The notes under the pieces are model-generated. The model saw only the letters and a program-made list of their open reading frames with translations. It did no database searches and was not told the DNA's origin. A stretch of 64,000 nt of DNA from Candidatus Flexicrinis proximus. GTDB lineage: Bacteria; Chloroflexota; Anaerolineae; Aggregatilineales; Phototrophicaceae. Position numbers and translations under genes: made by a program. Below are positions 34,175 to 42,751 of the stretch, piece by piece. Positions within the stretch are counted from its first letter, which is position 1, and each line of letters starts with the position of its first letter. Location of the stretch: the NCBI GenBank assembly GCA_016712885.1, contig JADJQF010000011.1, forward strand, positions 1-64,000. The letters run 5' to 3'.

Positions 34175-35173
34175 TTTTATGACTCGTTCAATCCCAACAG
34201 CATTGGGGGCGCTGCCGTTGCCGCTGAACAGCGTGATGTTGTTCAGGGTCGTCTCGGCGATATTCTGCAGGGCGTTGCGGGTAAAAAACGCCTGATGGCT
34301 GGTGATCAGCACGTTAGGGAAGGTCATCAGGCGGGCCAGAGCATCGTCCTGCAGGATATGCCCGGATAAGTCCTCGAAGAACACGTCAGCCTCTTCTTCG
34401 TAGACGTCCATGCCCAGGTAGCCGATCTGCTCGGTCTTCAGCGCCTCGATCACCGCCGGCGTATCGATCAGCGCGCCGCGGCTGGTGTTGATGATCATCA
34501 CGCCGCGTTTCATGCCGCTGAGTGTTTCCGCATTGATGATATGCCGCGTGTCCGGCGTGAGCGGACAGTGCAGGGTGAGGATGTCGCTGCGGGCGAAAAG
34601 CTCAGGCAGACCCACGTATTTGACGCCAAGCGCCTCAGCCTGTGCGTTAACGTACGGGTCGTACGCCAGCACCGTACACCCGAAGCCGAACATGATCTTC
34701 GCGACCACCACCCCGATCTGCCCCGTGCCGATCAGCCCGACCGTCTGGCCGTGAAAGTCAAACCCCAGCAGGCCATCCAGCGAAAAGTTGCTCTCGCGGA
34801 CACGGTTATACGCGCGGTAGACGCGCCGGTTGAGCGAGAGCATCATGGCGACGGCGTGCTCCGCGACGGCATACGGTGAATAGGCCGGAACGCGGACGAC
34901 CGTGATTCCGAACTTGCGGGCGGCCGACAGGTCGACATTATTGAAACCCGCGCAGCGCAGGGCGATCAAACGGGTACCGTGTGCGGCCAGCGACTCGACC
35001 ACCGCCGCATCCAGTACGTCGTTGACAAAGACGCATACCGCCTCGTAGCCCGCCGCGACCTTGGCGGTCTCGCGGGTGAGGCGTGCTTCAAAATAGGTGA
35101 GGGTGTGGGTGGTGTTGGCGGCTTCCAGAAACTGCTTGTCGTACGGTTTCGTGCTGAATACGGCAACGTTCAT
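34172..35173 (-). CDS. ldhA: D-lactate dehydrogenase (2-hydroxyacid dehydrogenase family)
   Basis: The 333-residue NAD-dependent enzyme reduces pyruvate to D-lactate. Seen are the N-terminal MNVAVFSTKPYDKQFLE of fermentative LdhA, RCAGFNNVDL with the substrate Arg region, the dinucleotide fold GLIGTGQIGVVVAKI, NTSRGALIDTPAVIEALK, the GMDVYEEEADVFF stretch and the catalytic His in ITSHQAFFT. The ATG at 35173 follows GAGGAGCG; frames further upstream overlap the kinase gene. Its TAA stop is formed by the terminal repeat of the adjacent element, so the last residues (RVIK) may differ from the ancestral end. It sits 3 kb from the lactate oxidation operon. Confidence 0.9.
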   Translation of the reverse strand: MNVAVFSTKPYDKQFLEAANTTHTLTYFEARLTRETAKVAAGYEAVCVFVNDVLDAAVVESLAAHGTRLIALRCAGFNNVDLSAARKFGITVVRVPAYSPYAVAEHAVAMMLSLNRRVYRAYNRVRESNFSLDGLLGFDFHGQTVGLIGTGQIGVVVAKIMFGFGCTVLAYDPYVNAQAEALGVKYVGLPELFARSDILTLHCPLTPDTRHIINAETLSGMKRGVMIINTSRGALIDTPAVIEALKTEQIGYLGMDVYEEEADVFFEDLSGHILQDDALARLMTFPNVLITSHQAFFTRNALQNIAETTLNNITLFSGNGSAPNAVGIERVIK

Positions 35174-35261
35174 GACGCTCCTCTGAGTTGGCGGATCATG
35201 TTTAGGTTCTCGCACCCCGTCCGTTGAGAACGGGCGCATCTCTATGGGTTCACAACGCGAC

Positions 35262-36941
35262 TCACTCAGACGGGCTGGCCGGGGCATTCGAACCACCCCG
35301 TTTCGGGTGGGGCTCCAGCGGTTCGCTGCTGACGATCTCGACCGGCACGATAATAACGAATTCCGTACCTTCGCCCAGCCGGCTGTAGAACTCGATCCTG
35401 CCATCCAGCCGTTCGACCAGCCGCTTGACGTGGTACAGGCCGGCGCCGATTCCGGGGACGTTTGGCTGGTCATAGGCGCGGTAAAACCGCTCAAAGATGA
35501 ATGGCTGGTCGTCTTCTGGGATGCCAATGCCGCGGTCGCGGACATACATCACCAGGTGGCACTGCTCGGCCGGATCGTCGCAATCGCGCAGGGCGAACTT
35601 CAGTGCGACCATGGCGCCGGTGGTGCTGAATTTGAGCGCGTTCGAGAGCAGATGTTCGGCGACCGACCGCAGCGACGCGACATCCATGCGCGCGATGATC
35701 GTGTTCTGCGGCAGTTCGACCTGGATCACGCGCCCTTCGAACCCCTGGGTGGCGCTGGTCGTGATCTCCCGCGCGAAGGTTTCCAGGCTGATTTCCGTGA
35801 TGAACGGCAGCGTTTCGTCTTCGGCGTCGTTAAGCAGCTTGATGCCGCGGTCGAGGATGGTCGAGATGTCGCGCACCCCTTTTTTCATCCGCTCGTAGTG
35901 CGTCGCTGGATCGGAGCGTGCGCCGTGCCGGATCAACAATTCCAGCGATGAAAGCACGGTGGAAAGCGGCGTGCGGAATTCATGCGAGACGGTGTTGATG
36001 AATCGGCCTTGCAGCCGCGTCAGCCGCTGCTCTTCTTCGAGTGTCTTTTGCAGCGAATTTTCGGTCTCGCGCAGGGCCGTGATGTCGCGCGCGATCGCGC
36101 ACCAGCTGTCCGGCCGCCCGGACTTATCGTGCTGGACCAGCACGACAACCGTGAACGGAACCAGCCGCTCGTCATGCCGGACCAGATACAGTTCACCCGA
36201 CCACGCGCCGCTCTCGTCCGCAGTGCGCAGGGCTTCGTTGCGCAAATAATGAAACGCCTCGGTGTGCAGGAAGCTACCGACCCGCAGGTCGGCGGCCTCC
36301 GCTTCGCTGATGTCGAAGAATCGCCGCGCCGCCCGGTTGAGCCCGCGGACATGGTTGTCCATGTCTGCCAGCCAGATCAGGTCCGGCGTCGTTTCGATGA
36401 TCTCGTCCCACGGGGTCACGGCCTGCCCGTGCTTCGACCCGCTTCGCAGCTCAATCTCAGTCAGGGTCAATGCGGCCAGGTCGCCCATGAACGCCAGATC
36501 CTGGTCGGACCAGTGCCGCGGCTTGTCGTCGATCACGCAGAACGAGCCAATCGTATGGCCTGATTTCAGGGTCAGCGGCAGCCCGAGATAGGCAATGATG
36601 TTCATTTCGCGCAGGGCAGGGCTGTCCTCGCCCAAAGGATGGAAGCGCGAATCCTCGATACTCAGCATTTCTCCCGTCGCGACGACCTGTGAACAGAAGG
36701 TCTGCGTCAGCGGTGCCTCGCGCCGGGTCGCCCATTGCCCGCTCAGGCCGACCTGACTCTTGAAGTATTCGCGGTCGGCATCGACCAGCGTCACCAGCGC
36801 AACCGGGCTTTTCGTGATCGTGGTCGCTAATCGGGTCAGGCGGTCGAATGCGGCTTCAGGTCCGCTATCCAGCAGCAAGAGATCGCGCAGTGCAGCGATC
36901 CGCGCAGGGTGTTGGATGAGGGTGTGGTCTGGGTTGTGCAT
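35262..36941 (-). CDS. GAF-PAS sensor histidine kinase (cytoplasmic)
   Basis: The 559-residue kinase has an N-terminal GAF domain (about 20-165, including DADREYFKSQVGL and APLTQTFCSQVVATGE) and a PAS domain (about 175-290). A complete HisKA follows with His320 in NTVSHEFRTPLSTVLSS, then an HATPase domain with LLSNALKFSTTGAM, RDRGIGIPEDDQPF and GIGAGLYHVKRL. No membrane helix is present, so it senses a cytoplasmic signal. No response regulator lies beside it. The G2 box GIGAGLY departs slightly from the usual GTGLGL form. Confidence 0.88.
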   Translation of the reverse strand: MHNPDHTLIQHPARIAALRDLLLLDSGPEAAFDRLTRLATTITKSPVALVTLVDADREYFKSQVGLSGQWATRREAPLTQTFCSQVVATGEMLSIEDSRFHPLGEDSPALREMNIIAYLGLPLTLKSGHTIGSFCVIDDKPRHWSDQDLAFMGDLAALTLTEIELRSGSKHGQAVTPWDEIIETTPDLIWLADMDNHVRGLNRAARRFFDISEAEAADLRVGSFLHTEAFHYLRNEALRTADESGAWSGELYLVRHDERLVPFTVVVLVQHDKSGRPDSWCAIARDITALRETENSLQKTLEEEQRLTRLQGRFINTVSHEFRTPLSTVLSSLELLIRHGARSDPATHYERMKKGVRDISTILDRGIKLLNDAEDETLPFITEISLETFAREITTSATQGFEGRVIQVELPQNTIIARMDVASLRSVAEHLLSNALKFSTTGAMVALKFALRDCDDPAEQCHLVMYVRDRGIGIPEDDQPFIFERFYRAYDQPNVPGIGAGLYHVKRLVERLDGRIEFYSRLGEGTEFVIIVPVEIVSSEPLEPHPKRGGSNAPASPSE

Positions 36942-36993
36942 ACCTGAGCTCTTGTACCGGCACTCACTAGTTCATCAACTCAAGGAGTATAAC

Positions 36994-37023
36994 ATGTTAC
37001 GGCAGAGTGCTGTGGAGGCGTAA
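36994..37023 (+). other. Possible 9-residue open reading frame with strong ribosome site
   Basis: ATG...TAA encodes MLRQSAVEA, with AAGGAG seven bases before the ATG. It lies upstream of the promoter assigned to deoR, so a leader-peptide role is doubtful. It could be chance, or it may belong to an unseen upstream transcript. Confidence 0.25.
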
Positions 37024-37089
37024 CGGTACAAAAGGTTGAACGAAGCCCGCGTCACCGTGCTTTCATTCCTTATGGCCCGTTGAACCAGA

Positions 37090-37118
37090 TTGGCCGCAGG
37101 TCCTATCCGCGTTATAAT
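37090..37118 (+). promoter_or_regulatory. Predicted promoter of the deoR-lutABC operon
   Basis: TTGGCC (37090-37095), 17 bases, TATAAT (37113-37118) form a good sigma-70-type promoter. It lies 140 bases before the deoR start. Confidence 0.65.
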
Positions 37119-37257
37119 GAAAGTGTATGGCTTTCGTTTTACGACGATGCATTTCGTTCTGGACGAGCATTGTTCGTGATTCGATGACCTGAGGATGCTG
37201 GTTAAGCCGGTTGGTTGCAGCGGCGCCCGGATCCTCATACCTGGAGACGGAGAAGTG

Positions 37258-38049
37258 ATGACCGCCGAACTGTTTGTTGAGGAACGTCACCGGCTGATCC
37301 TGGAGAATCTCCGTCGCGATGGACGGGTATCGGTCAAGCACCTGAGCGATACGATGGCCGTCAGCGCTGTGACCATCCGCAGCGACCTGCGCGTGCTGGA
37401 GGAATCCGGACAGCTCAAGCGTACCTATGGCGGCGCGGTCGCCGTGACCAATGAAGTTGTCACGCCTGACCTGAGTTTTGAGGTGCGCCAGCGCAGCCAC
37501 CACGCCGAGAAGGACGCCATCGCACGGGCAGCCGCCCGGCGGGTCGAGGATGGTTTCGCGGTCATGCTTGACGCCAGTACGACCGCCTTCGCCCTGATCC
37601 CCTATTTGAAACAGCGTCAGCGCCTGATTGTCGTGACCAACGGACTGATGGTGGCGCACAGTCTGCTCGACTCTCCGCACATCACCGTCCTTCTCCCCAG
37701 CGGCCGGCTGCGCCGCGACTCGATCTCGCTGGTCGGCGCCCCCGATAAACTGCCGGATGTCCACATCAATATCGGCTTTTTCGGGACGCGCGGGATTTCG
37801 GCTCAGACCGGGATCACCGACAGCGATCCGGACGAAGCGGCGATGAAGCGTGCCATGATTGAACACTGCGTGAGCGTGTGCGTGGTCGCCCACCACGACA
37901 AACTGGAAAAGGTTGCGCCGTTTGCGTTTGCCCGCCTTGAGCGCGTCAGGACCATCTTCACGACGCGCCAGGCGAACAGCGATGCGGTGGCGAACTACCG
38001 CGCGCACGGTGTTGAGGTTGAATTGGTCGGAACTACTCGCGGAAGATAG
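37258..38049 (+). CDS. DeoR-family transcriptional regulator of the lactate operon
   Basis: The 263-residue repressor has a DeoR helix-turn-helix (RHRLILENLRRDGRVSVKHL and VSAVTIRSDLRVLEESGQLKRTYGG) and a C-terminal DeoRC effector domain (about 80-255). The effector domain contains MLDASTTAFALIPYL, VTNGLMVA, and GTRGISAQTGITDSD. DeoR effectors are usually sugar phosphates; for a lut operon a GntR regulator is more common, so the effector here is open. The ATG at 37258 follows GGAGAAGTG. lutA starts 24 bases after its stop, so regulator and target form one operon, probably self-regulated. Confidence 0.9.
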   Translation: MTAELFVEERHRLILENLRRDGRVSVKHLSDTMAVSAVTIRSDLRVLEESGQLKRTYGGAVAVTNEVVTPDLSFEVRQRSHHAEKDAIARAAARRVEDGFAVMLDASTTAFALIPYLKQRQRLIVVTNGLMVAHSLLDSPHITVLLPSGRLRRDSISLVGAPDKLPDVHINIGFFGTRGISAQTGITDSDPDEAAMKRAMIEHCVSVCVVAHHDKLEKVAPFAFARLERVRTIFTTRQANSDAVANYRAHGVEVELVGTTRGR

Positions 38050-38073
38050 CGTCGAGAATTCGAAAAGGTCGTC

Positions 38074-38841
38074 ATGTCCCTCCTTCAACGTGAATCGCCG
38101 GCGGGCAAGCCGGTCAGCCTGTTTGTTACCTGCATTGTCGACATGATCTATCCACAGACCGGCATGTCGGTAGTGGAAGTCCTCGAACACCTCGGCCTGA
38201 AGGTCGACTTCCCCGCCGCCCAGACCTGCTGCGGCCAGCCCGGCTTCAACAGCGGCTTCCGGCAGGAGGCCAAAGAAGTCGCCAAACAGTTCCTGCGCGC
38301 CTTCGAGAAAGCCGAGGTCATCGTCACGCCCTCCGGCTCTTGCGCGGCAATGGTCCGCCACGAATACACGACCCTCTTCGCCGGTGACCCCGACTGGGAG
38401 GCGCGAGCCGTCAGGGCGGCCTCGATTACCTGGGAGTTCACCGAATTTCTGGTCGATGGCCTGGGCGTGACCGACCTCGGCGCCCGGCTGCCGCAAATGC
38501 AGACCTTTGCCTTCCATGATGCCTGTCATGGCATGCGGCTGCTGGGGCTGTCGAAACAGGGTCGCACGCTGCTCGAACACGTTGAAAATGCCGAGGTCGC
38601 CGAGCTAAAGGACTGCGATGTGTGCTGCGGGTTCGGCGGATTGTTCGCGGTCAAGATGCCGGACGTTTCTAACGCCATGCTGTCCCATAAGATTGCCAAC
38701 ATCAACGCCAGTGACGCCGCCACCATCCTCACCGGCGACGCAAGCTGCCTCACGCAGATGAACGGGGGGCTGTCGCGACAACAATCGCCCAAACGGGTCA
38801 AACATATCGCCGATGTACTGGCCGAAGGGCTGAGTAAATGA
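38074..38841 (+). CDS. lutA: L-lactate oxidation protein LutA (Fe-S, CCG domains)
   Basis: The 255-residue protein has two CCG domains binding iron-sulfur cofactor: TCIVDMIYPQTG with AQTCCGQPGFNSG, and HDACHGMRLLG with CDVCCGFGGLF. It is the LutA/LldE subunit of the LutABC complex, which oxidises L-lactate to pyruvate in the cytoplasm. The gene ends with an ATGA overlap with lutB. All expected Cys pairs are present. Confidence 0.93.
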   Translation: MSLLQRESPAGKPVSLFVTCIVDMIYPQTGMSVVEVLEHLGLKVDFPAAQTCCGQPGFNSGFRQEAKEVAKQFLRAFEKAEVIVTPSGSCAAMVRHEYTTLFAGDPDWEARAVRAASITWEFTEFLVDGLGVTDLGARLPQMQTFAFHDACHGMRLLGLSKQGRTLLEHVENAEVAELKDCDVCCGFGGLFAVKMPDVSNAMLSHKIANINASDAATILTGDASCLTQMNGGLSRQQSPKRVKHIADVLAEGLSK

Positions 38842-40243
38842 ACGTCGAGTCGAACAGCTTTATCCCGCTTGCCGGGATTGCGATTGGCAACGCCGACCTG
38901 CAGGCTGCCGTGCGTAAAGGTACCGGAAACGCCCATACGCGGCGTCTGGCGGCGATGTACCAGAGCGGCACGGCCCATGGCGATGCTATGCGTGCGCAGG
39001 CGGCCGAGGCCAAACGCCGCGCGCTGCGTAAGCTGCCCGAGCTCTGGAGTTGGCCGAAAAGCGCCTGACCGAGAACGGCGTGACCGTTCTGTGGGCGGAG
39101 GATGGCGACGAGGCGCGCCGCCACGTCAGCGAAATCGTTAAGCGCCATGCCGTCAGCAAGGTGACCAAAGCCAAGTCCATGCTGTCCGAGGAGATCGCGC
39201 TCAACCCCCACCTCGAATCGGAGGGTGTGACGGTCGTTGAGACTGACCTCGGCGAGTACATCATCCAGATCAACCACGAGCATCCGAGCCATATCATCGC
39301 GCCCGTGATCCACAAATCCAAAGCCAGCATCCGCGACCTGTTCGTCGAAAAACTCGGAATGCCCCCCACTGACGACGCCGGCGAAATGGTCGCCTTTGCG
39401 CGCAAGAAGCTGCGCCCGGAGTACGTGTCGTCCGATATGGGCATCAGCGGCGGCAACTTCATTATTGCCGAGACCGGCACACTGGCGCTGGTCACCAACG
39501 AAGGCAATGGCCGCCTCTGCACCTCCATGCCGCGCGTGCATGTGGCGCTGGTCGGCATCGAAAAGGTGATCGAAACTGTCGAAGACTACGCCGCGCTGAC
39601 CCAGGTGCTGCCGCGCTCTGGCACCGGTCAATTGATGCCGGTCTATACCAGCATGATCCATGGTCCGCGCAAGCCAGGCGACAGCGACGGGCCGGAACAT
39701 GTCTACGTCATTCTGGTGGACAACGGCCGCAGCAAGATCTACGCGACCAAATACGCCGAAGTGCTGAGCTGTATCCGCTGCGGCGCCTGCCAGAATGCCT
39801 GCCCGGTCTACCGGAGCACCGGCGGTCATGCCTATGGCTGGGTCTACGGCGGGCCAATCGGCGCCGTGCTGACGCCGCTGCTGGTCGGACTGGATAACGC
39901 CGTGCCGCTGCCTAACGCATCGAGCCTGTGCGGCGCCTGTAAACAGGCCTGCCCTGTGGACATCGACCTGCCGCGTATGCTGCTCGATCTGCGCCATGAC
40001 CTTGCCGAGCGGGGCAAAGGCGGCCGCGTGTGGTCGCTGGGTCTGAAAGCGTGGGCCATCGGCAACCGTTCACCGCGCTTATTCCGCCTGGGTGGGCGTG
40101 CGGCACGCCTCGGTCAGCGGCTGTTCAGGAAGAATCTGCCCGGGCCGCTGGCAGGATGGACCAAATACCGCGATTTCCCGCCCTTCGCGCCGAAATCGTT
40201 CCATGAATTATGGGCAGAGCGGGAGCGCAAACGTGAGCAGTAA
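38838..40243 (+). pseudogene. lutB: LutB iron-sulfur subunit, split by a one-base frameshift
   Basis: Two frames together make a full LutB of about 468 residues. The first (38838-39068) ends WSWPKSA-stop; the second takes up LAEKRLTENGVTVLWAEDGD. The join lies at 39041-39046, where one added base would read ELLELAEKR. The second part has the LUD-like region and two Fe-S motifs, CIRCGACQNACPVY and CGACKQACPVDIDLP. If real, the gene is broken or depends on frameshifting; otherwise it is a sequence error. Both flanking lut genes are intact and overlapping, which favours error. The product would pass electrons from lactate to the respiratory chain. Confidence 0.85.
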
Positions 40244-40874
40244 AGACGCCATCCTCAAACGGCTGCGGGCGGCTCAGACGCCGTTCACTGATGTGCCGCC
40301 GCTATCCGAACGCAAGCGCATGACACCCTTGGCCGATTCCTCGCCGGCGGCGCTGCGGGCGCGCTTCATCGCCGAGGCGGAAAAAGTCGGCGTGACGACC
40401 TGGCCGTGTGCCGGCGAGGAAGCCGCGCTTGAACAGCTTCTCACGTTAATCGGTACCGATACCCGCGTGATGGCCTGGGAGTCGGCGCATATCCCGCTGG
40501 CCGGCCTGAGCCGGATGTTTGAGGAACGCGGCATCGACCGCTCCGCAGTGAGGGATACCGATGTGCGCGTGGGGATCACCGGCGCCGATGCGGGGCTGGC
40601 GACCACCGGCAGCCTCGTTCTGCCAACCGGGGCAGGCAAGGCACGCGCCTCCTCGCTGCTTCCGCCGGTTCACGTCGTCGTGCTGCGCGAAAGCCAGATC
40701 GTCGCCGACCTGGAAGCCTGGTTCGAACGGCAGCGTCAGGCTGGACTGGATACCTTCCGCGCCAGCGCCAACACCGTCGTCATCACCGGGGGCAGCCGCA
40801 CGGCTGACATCGGGCAGGAACTCATCATGGGCGCGCACGGACCGGTGGAAGTCCACGTCGTACTTTTGCCCTGA
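40233..40874 (+). CDS. lutC: LutC, LUD-domain subunit of lactate oxidation complex
   Basis: The 213-residue LUD (DUF162) protein is recognised by VGITGADAGLATTGSLVLPT, RASSLLPPVHVVVL and the closing TADIGQELIMGAHGPVEVHV. It completes the LutABC complex. I chose the GTG at 40233, overlapping lutB by 11 bases; a longer upstream reading would lie entirely within lutB. No terminator is obvious after it. Confidence 0.92.
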   Translation: MSSKDAILKRLRAAQTPFTDVPPLSERKRMTPLADSSPAALRARFIAEAEKVGVTTWPCAGEEAALEQLLTLIGTDTRVMAWESAHIPLAGLSRMFEERGIDRSAVRDTDVRVGITGADAGLATTGSLVLPTGAGKARASSLLPPVHVVVLRESQIVADLEAWFERQRQAGLDTFRASANTVVITGGSRTADIGQELIMGAHGPVEVHVVLLP

Positions 40875-40962
40875 TACCCCGCGCGACATCGTGAGCCGGG
40901 GATTCAGGTAGAATATGGCGTGAGCAGCCTCCCCGTGAACCGGTGAGTTTGGAGAATCATAC

Positions 40963-41574
40963 GTGCCGCGAAGGACCAAAGACGAAGCGAATATCACCCG
41001 GCAGGCGCTGCTCGACGCGGCGCTGACGGTCTTCAGCCGTATGGGCTACAACGCCACGCGGCTTGAGGCGGTCGCGGCCGAGGCTGGCGTGACGCGCGGC
41101 GCGATTTATCACCACTTTGGCGGCAAAGCTGAGCTGTATACCGCGCTGATGAACGAGGTCAGCGCAGAAATTAACCCGCTGATCGACCAGGCGCTGTGCG
41201 AAGACACCGGTGCGCTGGAGAAACTGCGCCGCTTGTTCGTGCTGCCGCTGGAATATGCGGCTTCCAACACCCGCTACCGTGAGGCCAGCGAGCTGATGTT
41301 CTTCCGGACTGAGGCGCTGCCGGAACTGGAAGCCGGCTGGAACGCCAAGATCAGCGGCATCAATCTGCTGGTCGGGCTGGTCGCTGAGGTGATCCAGCGC
41401 GGCCAAGCTGACGGTGAGATCCGCTCAAATCTCGACGCCCATGATGCGGCAGTCACGCTGATGTCGCTGCAGAGCGGGTTACTGGCGGTCTGGATCATGT
41501 CCAACGATCTCATCGACCTCCAATCCAAAGCAGGGGATGTGGCCGACATCTTTCTGCGCGGCATCGCCATCTGA
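40963..41574 (+). CDS. TetR-family repressor of the ABC exporter
   Basis: The 203-residue regulator has the TetR helix-turn-helix at ALLDAALTVFSRMGYNATRL and EAGVTRGAIYHHFGGKAELY, and a C-terminal domain of AcrR/TetR_C type. It starts at GTG 40963 with GGAGAA ahead. It lies 175 bases before the ABC exporter genes, with a palindrome at 41715-41732 in the gap, the likely binding site. Its ligand is probably a compound exported by the transporter. Confidence 0.88.
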   Translation: MPRRTKDEANITRQALLDAALTVFSRMGYNATRLEAVAAEAGVTRGAIYHHFGGKAELYTALMNEVSAEINPLIDQALCEDTGALEKLRRLFVLPLEYAASNTRYREASELMFFRTEALPELEAGWNAKISGINLLVGLVAEVIQRGQADGEIRSNLDAHDAAVTLMSLQSGLLAVWIMSNDLIDLQSKAGDVADIFLRGIAI

Positions 41575-41714
41575 AAAACTGGCGAACGACCGTTTCAATC
41601 CCATCCGAACCCCTGATTTACCACGTTGCGGCACGAAGTCACATCCGTCAGTCCTCAGTGAGCTGACAACACTCCAAACGACTCTGCAACCTTTTCGCCA
41701 TATGCCGCGTATAC

Positions 41715-41732
41715 ATACATGCACGCATGTAT
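41715..41732. promoter_or_regulatory. Palindromic operator before the ABC exporter genes
   Basis: ATACATGC-AC-GCATGTAT is a perfect 8-bp inverted repeat with a 2-bp spacer, directly ahead of the ribosome site AAAGGAG. The position fits a TetR-type repressor site controlling the exporter. Confidence 0.6.
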
Positions 41733-41749
41733 ATAAAGGAGTAGAGGCG

Positions 41750-42739
41750 ATGGGATCTATCATTGAAACGCGCGGGCTAGGCAAAACGTTCAAGACCGGC
41801 AGTAAAGGCAAGCAGGCGGCCCCGGCGGTTGTCGAAGCCGTCAAAGACCTGAACCTGACGGTACGCGAAGGCGAAATCTTCGGCTTCCTCGGCCCGAATG
41901 GCGCGGGCAAGTCGACCACGCTGCGTATGTTGGCGACCCTGCTGCCACCGACAGCGGGTACGGCAGTCGTCGCCGGCTGCGATCTGCTCCGGCAGCCCGG
42001 CCAGGTCCGCCGGCACATCGGCTACGTCAGCCAGGCCGGCGGCGCCGACGACAGCCTCTCGGCGCGCGAAAACCTGGTCCTCCAGGGCCGGCTCTACGGC
42101 CTGAGTCGCGCCGATGCGACTCTCCGCGCCGCCGAACTGATCGCCGTCCTCGACCTCGGGGAAGTCGCCGACCGGCTGGTTCGCACTTACAGCGGGGGAC
42201 AGCGTCGCCGCCTCGATCTGGCGCAGGGGATGGCGCACCGGCCAAAGCTGCTGTTTCTGGACGAGCCGACCACCGCGCTCGACCCGCAAAGCCGGGCGCG
42301 CTTGTGGGACGAAGTCCGCCGGCTGCGCGATTCCGGCACGACCGTATTTCTTACCACCCACTACATGGACGAAGCCGACGCGCTGGCAGACCGGCTGGCG
42401 ATCATGGATCACGGCCAGATCGTCGCGCAGGGGACGCCGGAAGAACTCAAGCGCCAGATCGCCGGCGACGTGCTGACCGTGGGGGTGACTGAGACCAACG
42501 GGGCGTTGATCCGGGCGCGCGATCTGCTTTCAACGCAGCCGTTCGTGCGGCAGGCTCAGACCGGCGACGACAACGCCCTCCGTCTGGTAGTCGAACATGG
42601 TGAGGAGGCGCTCCCGAACGTGCTAAGGCTGCTGGACGGGGTAGGGCTAAGCCTTAAGTCGGTGTCGCTCACGCGGCCCTCGCTGGACGAAGTGTTTCTG
42701 AGCAAAACGGGGCGCTCGCTCCGCGAATCCGCAAACTAA
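41750..42739 (+). CDS. ABC exporter ATPase, DrrA-like
   Basis: The 329-residue ATPase of the daunorubicin-resistance type shows Walker A GPNGAGKSTT, YSGGQRRRLDLAQG signature, Walker B LLFLDEPTTALDPQSR, LTTHYMDEADALADRLAI, and the C-terminal DrrA domain ending PSLDEVFLSKTGRS. It pairs with the ABC-2 permease 12 bases downstream to export lipophilic compounds. The ATG at 41750 follows AAAGGAGTAGAGGCG. Confidence 0.92.
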   Translation: MGSIIETRGLGKTFKTGSKGKQAAPAVVEAVKDLNLTVREGEIFGFLGPNGAGKSTTLRMLATLLPPTAGTAVVAGCDLLRQPGQVRRHIGYVSQAGGADDSLSARENLVLQGRLYGLSRADATLRAAELIAVLDLGEVADRLVRTYSGGQRRRLDLAQGMAHRPKLLFLDEPTTALDPQSRARLWDEVRRLRDSGTTVFLTTHYMDEADALADRLAIMDHGQIVAQGTPEELKRQIAGDVLTVGVTETNGALIRARDLLSTQPFVRQAQTGDDNALRLVVEHGEEALPNVLRLLDGVGLSLKSVSLTRPSLDEVFLSKTGRSLRESAN

Positions 42740-42751
42740 GGAGAATGGACG

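Larger units (their letters stand above)
36942..37257. other. Divergent promoter region between the kinase and the deoR-lut operon
   Basis: This 316-bp gap contains the promoter at 37090-37118 and a 9-codon reading frame at 36994-37023. A GTAACATGTT-type palindrome is seen at the start of that small frame on the opposite strand. Nothing else is recognised; the transcribed leader before deoR would be about 130 bases. Confidence 0.5.

Noticed and set aside
37063..38580. 505-residue minus-strand frame over deoR and lutA
   Set aside because: Both plus-strand genes have full families and a good promoter; the antisense frame is low in hydrophobic core pattern and rich in Arg/Gln/His.
38798..39997. 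399-residue minus-strand frame over lutB
   Set aside because: Shadow of lutB; the plus-strand product has Fe-S motifs even though frameshifted.
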